Shown: piece after piece, positions 31,810-41,000 of the stretch
Layout: each line of letters starts with the position of its first letter
Numbering within the stretch: position 1 is the first letter of the stretch
Assembly (NCBI GenBank): GCA_001548435.1
Contig: AP017308.1
Coordinates: 3,295,030 to 3,359,029, forward strand
Length of the DNA: 64,000 nucleotides
From: Leptolyngbya sp. NIES-3755
GTDB lineage: Bacteria > Cyanobacteriota > Cyanobacteriia > Leptolyngbyales > Leptolyngbyaceae
Direction: 5' to 3'
Made by a program: the position numbers and the translations under genes
The notes under the pieces: generated by a model
What the model was told of the DNA's origin: nothing
The model's database searches: none
The model's input: only the letters and a program-made list of their open reading frames with translations

Positions 31810-34130
31810 GTGTCGGTAAACGTCGATCGCACGAAAGCGCAGAACTCCACGTGACTGGAAAAGCCATTTACACGGATGAACAGCGTTTACCTGCGGGAAT
31901 GCTCTCTGTTTATCCGGTGATGGTTCCTTGTGCCAAAGCAAAGATTCTCAAAATTGATTGTTCTGGAGCTTCAGAAGTTGATGGCTTTGTCACGGTGATC
32001 ACTGCTGCTGATGTTCCAGGTTTAAACAATACAGGCGTGATTGTTCACGATGAGATTTTGTTGCCGACTGAGGAAATTAGCTATTGGGGGCAAGCCATTG
32101 TTTGGACAGTAGGTGAAACTGACGATGCAGCGCGGGAAGCAGCTTCTAAAGTGAAAGTGGACTATGAGCCGCTTGAGCCGATATTGAGTATTAGAGATGC
32201 GATCGCAAAAGATAGCTTCCATTCCAAACTGCCCACCATCAAACGCGGTGATGTTCAAAGCTCTTTATCGTCCTCTGCTTTTACGCTCAGCGGCGAAGTT
32301 TCAATGAACGGGCAAGACCATTTTTACCTTGAAACTCAAGCGACTTGGGTAATTCCAGACGGAGAAGGAAACTATCAAGTTTATTCTTCCACTCAGCACC
32401 CGACCGAAACTCAAATCATTGTTGCTCAAGCGCTAGGAATGCCATCAAATCGAGTGATTGTGACTTGTATTCGGATGGGTGGTGGTTTTGGTGGAAAAGA
32501 ATCACAAGCGAATCCTTACGCCTCGATCGCTGCTCTTGCGGCTCATAAAACAGGTCGTCCGGTGCGAGTGAAATTAAAACGATCGCATGATATGACCTTA
32601 ACCGGAAAGCGTCATGGTTTCCTTGGAACTTACCAAGTTGGCTTTAGTGAGACTGGAAAAATTACTGCGCTTGATGTTGATCTCTATGCTGATGGAGGCT
32701 GGAGTTTAGATTTATCTCCGCCTGTCTTGTTACGAGCAATGTTGCATGTTGACAATGCTTACTATATTCCGAACTTAGAAGTGAGAGGCGCGATCGCAAA
32801 TACAAATAAAGTCTCGAACACAGCTTTTCGGGGGTTTGGTGGACCTCAAGGCATGGTCGTGATTGAAGAGATTGTTGATCGTATTGCTCGAACTCTCAAT
32901 CTTGCACCCGAAATTGTTCGAGAACGGAACTTTTACTACGGTTCTGGCGAAACCAATACAACGCACTATGGACAAGAGATTTTTGATAATCGGATTGAGC
33001 GAGTTTGGACGGAAGCACAAGAGCGATCGAGCTTTTCAGAGCGGAAATTAGCGATCGCACAATTCAATCAATCTCACCGCTACAAAAAACGCGGACTCGC
33101 GATCACTCCAGTAAAGTTCGGGATTTCCTTCAACAAAACCCAATACAATCAAGCAGGTGCGTTAGTTCACATCTACACCGATGGTAGCATTCAACTCAAC
33201 CACGGTGGAACTGAGATGGGACAAGGCTTACACACTAAAATGCTCCAAGTTGCAGCGACAACATTGGGCGTGAATATTGATCGGATTCGGATGATGCACA
33301 CCAGTACTGATAAAGTTCCGAATACTTCTGCAACTGCGGCTTCTAGTGGGGCAGATCTCAATGGTCAAGCGGTGAAGGATGCTTGTGAAACCTTGAAAGC
33401 TCGAATTTCGATCGTAGCTGCCCAATTGCTCGAACTCGATACTCCAAACGATTTAGTGTTCGAGGATGATTGGATCTATTGCAGAACTTACCCAAGTGCT
33501 CGGATCGAATTCGATGAAGCGGTCAAAGAAGCTTATGGATATCGAGTTTCGCTTTCAGCCACCGGATACTACCGAACTCCGAATCTATCTTGGGATGCTG
33601 AAACTGGAAAAGGTAGACCTTTCTACTATTTTGCCTATGGTGCAGCCGTGAGCGAGGTCGAAGTCGATGGTTTAACGGGAATGTTCAAACTGCGACAAGT
33701 AGATATCGTGCATGATGTTGGTGAATCGCTCAATCCGCTTGTCGATCGAGGTCAAATCGAAGGCGGCTTTGTTCAGGGAATGGGCTGGCTCACAATGGAA
33801 GAACTGGTCTGGGATGCTCAAGGGCGACTCCGAACAGATGCTCCTAGCACTTACAAGATTCCAACCATTTGTGAAGTGCCTGAAGCCTTTAATGTTCATC
33901 TGTTGCAACGGGCAGCACAAGATGGCGTGATCTACGGTAGTAAAGCTGTTGGAGAACCGCCGTTTATGTTGGCAATGTCTGTTCGGGAAGCCATTCGATC
34001 CGCGATCGCATCTTTCGGTCAGGTGGATTCTGTGCCGCTTCCGTCTCCTGCAACTCCTGAAACAGTTCTTTGGGCGATCGAGCAAATTCGGGCAAATTCG
34101 GTTCAACCTCAACTGAGTCAAGTTCATTAG
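31806..34130 (+). CDS. xdhB: Xanthine dehydrogenase, molybdopterin-binding subunit
   Basis: This 774 aa molybdenum hydroxylase subunit opens with the a/b hammerhead domain (SAELHVTGKAIYTDEQRLPA). The molybdopterin-binding motifs are GGGFGGKESQ, NTAFRGFGGPQGM (with the substrate-orienting Arg), GGTEMGQGLHTK and AVGEPPFMLAMSVREAI, whose Glu is the catalytic base. It oxidises hypoxanthine and xanthine to urate, feeding HpxO on the divergent arm. Its 3' end overlaps the convergent FkbM gene by four bases. Confidence 0.92.
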   Translation: MSVGKRRSHESAELHVTGKAIYTDEQRLPAGMLSVYPVMVPCAKAKILKIDCSGASEVDGFVTVITAADVPGLNNTGVIVHDEILLPTEEISYWGQAIVWTVGETDDAAREAASKVKVDYEPLEPILSIRDAIAKDSFHSKLPTIKRGDVQSSLSSSAFTLSGEVSMNGQDHFYLETQATWVIPDGEGNYQVYSSTQHPTETQIIVAQALGMPSNRVIVTCIRMGGGFGGKESQANPYASIAALAAHKTGRPVRVKLKRSHDMTLTGKRHGFLGTYQVGFSETGKITALDVDLYADGGWSLDLSPPVLLRAMLHVDNAYYIPNLEVRGAIANTNKVSNTAFRGFGGPQGMVVIEEIVDRIARTLNLAPEIVRERNFYYGSGETNTTHYGQEIFDNRIERVWTEAQERSSFSERKLAIAQFNQSHRYKKRGLAITPVKFGISFNKTQYNQAGALVHIYTDGSIQLNHGGTEMGQGLHTKMLQVAATTLGVNIDRIRMMHTSTDKVPNTSATAASSGADLNGQAVKDACETLKARISIVAAQLLELDTPNDLVFEDDWIYCRTYPSARIEFDEAVKEAYGYRVSLSATGYYRTPNLSWDAETGKGRPFYYFAYGAAVSEVEVDGLTGMFKLRQVDIVHDVGESLNPLVDRGQIEGGFVQGMGWLTMEELVWDAQGRLRTDAPSTYKIPTICEVPEAFNVHLLQRAAQDGVIYGSKAVGEPPFMLAMSVREAIRSAIASFGQVDSVPLPSPATPETVLWAIEQIRANSVQPQLSQVH

Positions 34131-34990
34131 AGTCCGATTTTGCGTTTCATCGATCGTACATAGCTCCGAAAGGAATTAGGTGCAAATCCATGTTGGTAGA
34201 GCTTCCTGAACTGATCAAGTTTCCTCTCATTGAAGGCTGCTAGTAAGTTCGGGAAGTTGCCTTGTAGGATATGATGATACATGACTGTGTAACTTTCATC
34301 TTCATTGTGCAAGTTCAGATAGTTAGAATCATCGATCGCTAAAAGGATTGGAAATGTCGATCGCAAAAAATCAAAGAAATCTGGAATCGAAGTTCTTTGA
34401 AACGCATTCAAACACCAATGATTCAATTCCAGAACAACGATCGGCTGATAGGTTAAAAGTGTTTGTGTTGCGCCTCGAAGCACTTGTCCTTCAAAGCCTT
34501 CCACATCAATCTTGATAAAATCTATGATTGGTACATTCAGCGATCGAATGACTTCATCAAGCTGGCGAATTGTAATCGTTTCAGTCACATGACCTGCATC
34601 GATTTGAGTTTGATTTGAGACGAAACCACCCGATCGATTCGCAGGCGAAAACGTCAAAGTAAATTCACCCGATTCGGCTCCAAGCCCAATGTTTTGCAGC
34701 GAAATATTTTTTAATCCTGACTGTAAAACATTCTGTTCAAGAAAGTGAAAGGTCGTTTGAGAAGGTTCAAAAGCGTAAACCTGCTTTGATAGTTCACCAA
34801 ATAGTAGGGCAGTACAGCCAATGTTTGCACCGACATCTAGAATCACTTCACTGTCAGTTGCAACTGTTTTGAATAGCTGCGCCATTTTTGGCTCAAAACG
34901 GTTTTTAAGCTGCTTCACATAGTTATCATCTGAACGAATCGTATATTTCCTGCCTCCAATTTCTACGATCGATTGTGTAATAGTTCTCAT
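34127..34990 (-). CDS. FkbM family SAM-dependent methyltransferase
   Basis: The protein is 287 aa from ATG 34990; an in-frame TTG at 35008 is possible. It has the SAM-binding motif VILDVGANIGCTALLFGEL, then VYAFEPSQTTFHFLEQNV, and the FkbM signature FIKIDVEGFEGQVLRGA. Such enzymes O-methylate sugars or polyketides. It sits between xdhB and the CIS fibre gene, on the same strand as the CIS genes, about 30 bases after the fibre stop, so it may be co-transcribed with them. Its acceptor is unknown. Confidence 0.85.
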   Translation of the reverse strand: MRTITQSIVEIGGRKYTIRSDDNYVKQLKNRFEPKMAQLFKTVATDSEVILDVGANIGCTALLFGELSKQVYAFEPSQTTFHFLEQNVLQSGLKNISLQNIGLGAESGEFTLTFSPANRSGGFVSNQTQIDAGHVTETITIRQLDEVIRSLNVPIIDFIKIDVEGFEGQVLRGATQTLLTYQPIVVLELNHWCLNAFQRTSIPDFFDFLRSTFPILLAIDDSNYLNLHNEDESYTVMYHHILQGNFPNLLAAFNERKLDQFRKLYQHGFAPNSFRSYVRSMKRKIGL

Positions 34991-35023
34991 GTTCTTCTGC
35001 GCTAACAATTCTGTAATAGCGTA

Positions 35024-38000
35024 TCATCTGCGCCCTTTACGCGGATTGAAAAACTGCATCACACCTGACACGAGCGATCGCTGTGGAGTGCGTTCACCCC
35101 GCTGGCGGCTTTCCAAGGCAAAAATGCGATCGCTCATGACTGCCATTTGTTCAGCTTGATTCGCTAATTGTTGCGCTTGATTTGCGATCGTCGTTTCGTG
35201 GTCTTTTATATTCCTTGTAAGAATTGCGACTAGCTCCATCAAACGAACAGCTTGACGATCTTCGGATGCGACTAGATCTGGAACTTCTTCTGCAATAAAT
35301 CCAGCACGAGGTTGTTGTTTTTCATCTTCTCGACGTACAAATTTAACAGGATTCAATCCTCTGAGCAGCGATGTGGCTTCTTCGCTTGTGAGATCAACAA
35401 TATTGTCTTTGTTGGCGCTTGAAGACGAAACTTGAGCATCATTGTGAATGACTTTGCCATCGACTTTGATATCTCCGGTAATGTGCAGTTTTGCTTCGGG
35501 TTTGGTTGTTCCGATGCCAACATTGCCAGATTCTAAGACGGTAATTTGATCAATCTTGTTGGTTTGAAATGAAAGTGTTGCTGAACTGTTTAGAATACCA
35601 GATGCGATCGTAATGGATTGATCAAAATGATAGCCGCTTGTATTCGTTTGAAATTGAGTTTGCTCATCGGTTTGCACTTCAAGAAAGCGATCGCCATGAT
35701 TCAATCTTAGAATTGCTGGACTATCCGAAGCAACATGAAGCTTAGTCGTAGGTGTCTCTGTTCCGATACCAACGTTGCCATTGTTCTGTAATACAGTAAT
35801 ATGATTGTTTCCTGAGGTTTGTAGCTTCAAATCCTGAATACTATTGATGATTCCAGATTCAATACTAATCGGCTTATCAAAATGATAACGTTGACAGTTC
35901 GTCTGGAAGGTTGCTTGTTCTAAAGTTTGAGTGCCGAACGCGAGAAAACGATCGTTGTTACTAAGTCGCAAAGCTTGTTCCGTGGTTGTCGCAATATGTA
36001 ACTTTGCTTCTGGTCGATCGATTCCGATGCCAACATTTCCATTTTCACCCAGAATCGTCATGCGATTGTTGCTGGCAGTTTGGAATAAGAGATTTTGTCC
36101 AGCGATCGCATTAATGCTACCTGTCGAAAGTCGAATGTCTTCGTCGAACTGATAACCGTTTGTGTTGGTGACGAAATGGATCAGATTATCGTTTTGAATG
36201 CTTGTATTGATAAAGCGATCGCCGCAACTCAATTGTAGAATTTGAGGCTGTTTAGAAGCGACTTGAAGCTTAAATTGGGGATTTGTCACACCGATGCCAA
36301 CATTCCCAGTTTCTTTGAGAATTGCAATTTGGGATTGATCATTGGTTTGCAGCAATAAATCAGTTGAACTATTGAGCTTTCCTGATTTGAGTGTAACTGT
36401 TTCGCTGTTTAAGCTTTTAGTAGTTAATGATTGATCAACTGTTAGAGAATCTGCGATCGCTAATGATCCAGTAATTTCTCCACCTGTTTTTGGTAAACAA
36501 TTCGCGAGTGAGGGTAGAGAATTACGATCGTCTTCAACTTTCAGCTTTTCGTCTGTATAACTGAGCAACGCAAGACGCGCATAAGCATGATTGATCCCAT
36601 CAATTTGTTGGGGAAGCGGTTGGCGAAAATCGTCTCTTAACCATTCAATATCATTCGTGATAGTTCGGGCTGGAATCAGCCAATAGTCTCCCGTTTGGTA
36701 GTCTGAAGTGTCATCAAATCGAATTTCAATGCCTTCCTCACCTAGCGAAATCCACTTATTACTTGCAGTTGGAATTTCAGCCGTCGAAGTCGTGTGATCC
36801 CAACGACGCACTTTTGGCTTCTGAACTTTCGGAAACTGAGTGAGATTCACACTATCGCGATCTTTTGCTTTCTGGAAGACTAACTTTGTGCCCGAAGTTG
36901 CCGCTGTAAGCCTCACCATTGTTCCTGGTATGCGATTGAGGTCGCGCACTTCGTCCGTAATCTCAACCCATTGATTCGGTGCAAATAACTGTGATGCGTC
37001 GCGATGGGATTGAGCGATCGTAATCGTATTCGCGATCGTATCGTCCATCATCTCGATCGCAGCAACGATCGCACCATTGTCTCGTGACCATTTGAAGGTT
37101 GCTTTCCCTGCTTTACCCGGCGAGTGAATTTCGATGCGGTAAAGCTGATTTTCAAGCCGTTTTAAGTTTGAACTGGTGTTTGTTGCTTGTGCATTCAACA
37201 GAGCAGTTCTCGGCTTGAGAAATGTCTGCCATTGTTGATCTAGATCAGTGTTAGGTTCTAATTCTAATAGCTTGACTTGCCAAACTGTTTTTGTTCGAGT
37301 GGTGGTGTCTGGAAGACTGAGGGCTGATTCGCGAATGGTTGGATCTTCGATCGCAGTAATGTGTCGCTGCCAAACATCGAGATAGGCAAGATAACGCTTT
37401 CCTGATGTGAGTTCAACCTGTTGATTGATGCTTCGATCAGGTTTCGGATAGTCTGGCTGTGTATTGAGCGTTAAAATCCGTCGAAGTCTTCCATGTTCTG
37501 GAAATGCTTTAGGTGGATCAGTAAAAGGCTCTAATGTTTGGGGATCGAGTCTGATTGTAAAACCAGTGCTACGAGAGGTCGGATCAACAGTTAAGATCTT
37601 CACCCGGTAGATTGGTTTAACTTGATCGACATCCGGATCAAATAGTTCGATCCATTGATTGACCTCAAGATTGCGACCATCTAATAATAGTGTTTTAACT
37701 TCGATTTCAGTTCGATCGAGTTCTGTAGTCGTTTTCCGCGTGAACTCTAAAGTGCTTCCTGGTTCTAACTCACACAGAATCCCATCGACATAGATGCGAC
37801 CGGGAGTAATTGTAAGGTCTTTACCCTTGTCGATCGCATTCAGTTGAAAGCTCAATTCAGTACTACGATCGGCTAAAGGAACACCCGCAACACCGAGCAT
37901 ATCTCGCGCTTGCATTTGCAATAAATGTCGCTGAATATCAATTTGCTCATTCCAATCCGCATCGAGTTGTAAGCGCCCTTGCTGCATTCGGACACTGCTG

Positions 38001-38047
38001 TAATGTTTTTCGCGTCGAAATGTCGATCGAGTAAAATCACCTTTCAT
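35024..38047 (-). CDS. CIS fibre-like protein with DUF6519 start and S74 self-cleaving chaperone
   Basis: The protein is 1007 aa from ATG 38047, which has GAGGAG upstream; the frame opens five codons earlier. The N-terminus MKGDFTRSTFRREKHYSSVR with QQGRLQLDADWNEQ is the DUF6519 domain found in CIS loci. The middle is a beta-rich shaft with four GNVGIG-type units (for example GNVGIGTETPTTKLHVAS), as in trimeric tail fibres. The last 145 residues are an intramolecular chaperone/peptidase S74 domain (SSANKDNIVDL, LNPVKF, AGFIAEEVP) that trims itself after trimer folding. A coiled coil follows (about 940-975). It likely forms the receptor-binding or anchoring fibre. Confidence 0.85.
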   Translation of the reverse strand: MKGDFTRSTFRREKHYSSVRMQQGRLQLDADWNEQIDIQRHLLQMQARDMLGVAGVPLADRSTELSFQLNAIDKGKDLTITPGRIYVDGILCELEPGSTLEFTRKTTTELDRTEIEVKTLLLDGRNLEVNQWIELFDPDVDQVKPIYRVKILTVDPTSRSTGFTIRLDPQTLEPFTDPPKAFPEHGRLRRILTLNTQPDYPKPDRSINQQVELTSGKRYLAYLDVWQRHITAIEDPTIRESALSLPDTTTRTKTVWQVKLLELEPNTDLDQQWQTFLKPRTALLNAQATNTSSNLKRLENQLYRIEIHSPGKAGKATFKWSRDNGAIVAAIEMMDDTIANTITIAQSHRDASQLFAPNQWVEITDEVRDLNRIPGTMVRLTAATSGTKLVFQKAKDRDSVNLTQFPKVQKPKVRRWDHTTSTAEIPTASNKWISLGEEGIEIRFDDTSDYQTGDYWLIPARTITNDIEWLRDDFRQPLPQQIDGINHAYARLALLSYTDEKLKVEDDRNSLPSLANCLPKTGGEITGSLAIADSLTVDQSLTTKSLNSETVTLKSGKLNSSTDLLLQTNDQSQIAILKETGNVGIGVTNPQFKLQVASKQPQILQLSCGDRFINTSIQNDNLIHFVTNTNGYQFDEDIRLSTGSINAIAGQNLLFQTASNNRMTILGENGNVGIGIDRPEAKLHIATTTEQALRLSNNDRFLAFGTQTLEQATFQTNCQRYHFDKPISIESGIINSIQDLKLQTSGNNHITVLQNNGNVGIGTETPTTKLHVASDSPAILRLNHGDRFLEVQTDEQTQFQTNTSGYHFDQSITIASGILNSSATLSFQTNKIDQITVLESGNVGIGTTKPEAKLHITGDIKVDGKVIHNDAQVSSSSANKDNIVDLTSEEATSLLRGLNPVKFVRREDEKQQPRAGFIAEEVPDLVASEDRQAVRLMELVAILTRNIKDHETTIANQAQQLANQAEQMAVMSDRIFALESRQRGERTPQRSLVSGVMQFFNPRKGRR

Positions 38048-38058
38048 CGTCAATCTCC

Positions 38059-41000
38059 TCAAGTCATATAAAACGGGTTAACTTCCAAACCAAATCGCAG
38101 ATATTCAGTCAGGCTTGTTTGCAGGTTTGCTTTGCGCTGAGGTTGCTTCAGACTGTTGAAACATCCAATTTCGGCACTATCTTCCGCACCCACACAAATT
38201 TCATTCGCACAAGTTAAACTCAGTTGAGCATAACCCGGATTGCCATATTGTCTTGAGGTAAAACTCGGCTGTAGTTGATTGATCAAAAGTTGTTTTGCTT
38301 CTGCATTGTTAAATCCAGTCTGGCTCGGAGTCCAATTTTCTCCATTGTTTTGCGATCGCCAAATCATTCCCCCTGCTGTTCCCACAAAAATCTGCCCTTG
38401 CTGATTGATAGTCAGTGCAGTAATGTTCTGATGCGGTAAGCTCGTTGTTATCCAAGTTTGTCCTTCATCTTGAGAGCAGATTAGTCCTCCGCTAGTAGTA
38501 CCTGCAAAGATAGAACCATTCGGATGAACTGCGATCGCGCTAATGTTGCGCTGATTCACCGGAAGCTGTACAAAGACCCAACTTTCTCCATTGTTCGTGG
38601 AGTAAAAAATGCCGCTATCTTTGGTAAATACTCCGGTCGTTCCAGCGAAAATCTTACCTTTGGAGTCGATCGCTAATGCTGTGATCGTTTGATTGGTCAG
38701 ATTGATGCTCAGTGGTTTTTGCCAACTTTGAGTATTGTCTTGTGAGTAATAGATCCCACTTCCAGCCGTCCCAGCGAAAATCCAGCCTGTTCTTGGATGA
38801 ACTACGATCGTATTGATTGTCCAAATGGCTTGTTCTAATCCAATCTGGGAAGCTGTCCAATCCCACGATCGGAATACTCGCCCGCCCAAGGTTGCCGCGA
38901 AAAACTGTCCATCTTTTGCAATTATCTGATTGATTGTTGGTGTATTAACACTTACATTTCGAGTAACAACCTCGCTCCGAAGCTGAATCAAGGGTTTCCA
39001 ATTTTCACCATTGTCTGAGGTTGAGAAAATATAACCTTCGGTTGTTCCTACATAAACCCGTTGAGCATCGATCACGATCGTTTGAATCGGTAGATTGAGC
39101 AATCCCTTGTTTACCTCTTGCCAAGATTCGCCAGCATTTGTCGATCGCCAAATCTTCCCATTTGCAGTTCCCGCAAACAAAGTATCATCATTGCTAGTCA
39201 GTGCAGTGATTCTAGAGGGAAGTCGATCCAAAGATTCCAGCACTTGATCGGGTTGGCAACGATATCGACGCGGTGTTCGAGATTCATCGGGAACATAGCA
39301 AAATCGTAAGCTTCCGACCTGTTGCCGCCAAACAGTAACGTGCTCTGTGAATAGTGTGTTGATTGCTTCAAGACTGAGAACTATGGTACTACCTAAAACG
39401 GTCGTATTTTTGCAGAGAACGGGACTGCTCAAGGCTTCGATTTTATGTTCAATGATGCTATCTACGATCGACAATTGCGCGATCGCGGCATCGATTTGAA
39501 TTGCACCACAAATACTATGGTCGAGAACAATCTCTAACTGTTCGTTATCCTCTGTTTCTACTGTGTAAGTTGCGAGGATATCGCTCGATCGTAGAGAACG
39601 ACACGATCGCCAAAAATCCATTGCTAGATATTGAACTCGCTGAATTCCAAGCTGAATCAACTGAGCCAGAATTTGACTCGAAGTTTTCTGACTATTGAGA
39701 TTGATCGCGATTAGCTCCCAAATAAGATAGACATAGTACATCACGAAAGCAATCATTGACCATTCTGAAAACTCTGGAGCAATGACTGGTTTTGGTGCAG
39801 ATTGAACGGTGAGACGACCTAAGTTTGGAACTAAAGTACAGTGAGTTAGCTCAAAGTGTTTGAGACTTCCAGGCAGAATCGTAATATTCCCTTCGATCAG
39901 CAATCCTTCTAGTGCAAATTCTCCAAATCCGCGAACTTTGAGATTACCTTGTAGATGCGATCGAAACCCATTTGCAGCAATAATCTCTAGGCGCTTCTCT
40001 GAAGGGACTTGAATTTCTAAATTTTGAATATTGTAAGATGCACTATCTTGAATCTCAATTCTACCGATTTCAGTTTCTTCAGCAACCGCTCCAAATCGCC
40101 AACCAGACCGCGCTTCATATGCCAAGAAGAGCACCACTGTCTGTCCTCGGTAGTTCCGCAAATCGAAGCTCTCTTGGCTCGGAATTGTTAGAGATCGACC
40201 TTGAGCATCGATCGCAGTTCCCGCCCCAATCGATACTTGTGGAGTAGCAGTTTTAGTTCGAGTATTAACCTCTAGCCCTTGTAGAATGCCAGGATCAAAG
40301 CGCGATCGCAGACTAACATCGGGCAAATCATACACTCGTCCTTGTGAATCCAGTGTAATTCGTGCAAGTGCGATCGCGGTTTTTCCTGGAGAAGTTCCAG
40401 CAACCATAATCGACCACTCTGAGGATTGATAAATCAAGTAAATCGTTACTGTTGAAGATGGATAGCCTCTTAACGGAATTCGTTGATTGGTTGGAACAGA
40501 GATTGTTTCTCCTTGTATCCCGATCGCGACACCAGGAGTGACGATCGCTCGATTCTGACCTGGATAAGCTATCACAGACAAGCCCCATACAATGCCCGAT
40601 TTGAAGTTCGGACGCAAATCATTGTCTGTACTAGCGATTGATTGTTTGGGAGAATCAGGCAGTTGAACTAATCGGATAAATCGATCGCTTGGATAGTTAT
40701 GCTCTTCAGATTTTTGAATCCAATCTAATTTCCATTGTTGTCCTCGTTGTTTGCCAAGTTCGAGACATCGAGAGAGGACTAATAACATTGTTCGATCGCG
40801 CTCTGGAGTGAATGCGATCGCGTCTTGAACTTGCACATCGATTAACTGTCCTGCCCCATTGACCGCTAAGCCTGGTTGAATCAGTAATCCATCTGAATCT
40901 TGATTGAGTTCAACTTTCAAGCCAGAGATAATTCCAGGCTGAAAAACGAGTCGTTGTGCGGTTGAATGGCTGATCATCTGCCCGTTACCATTCACAGAAA

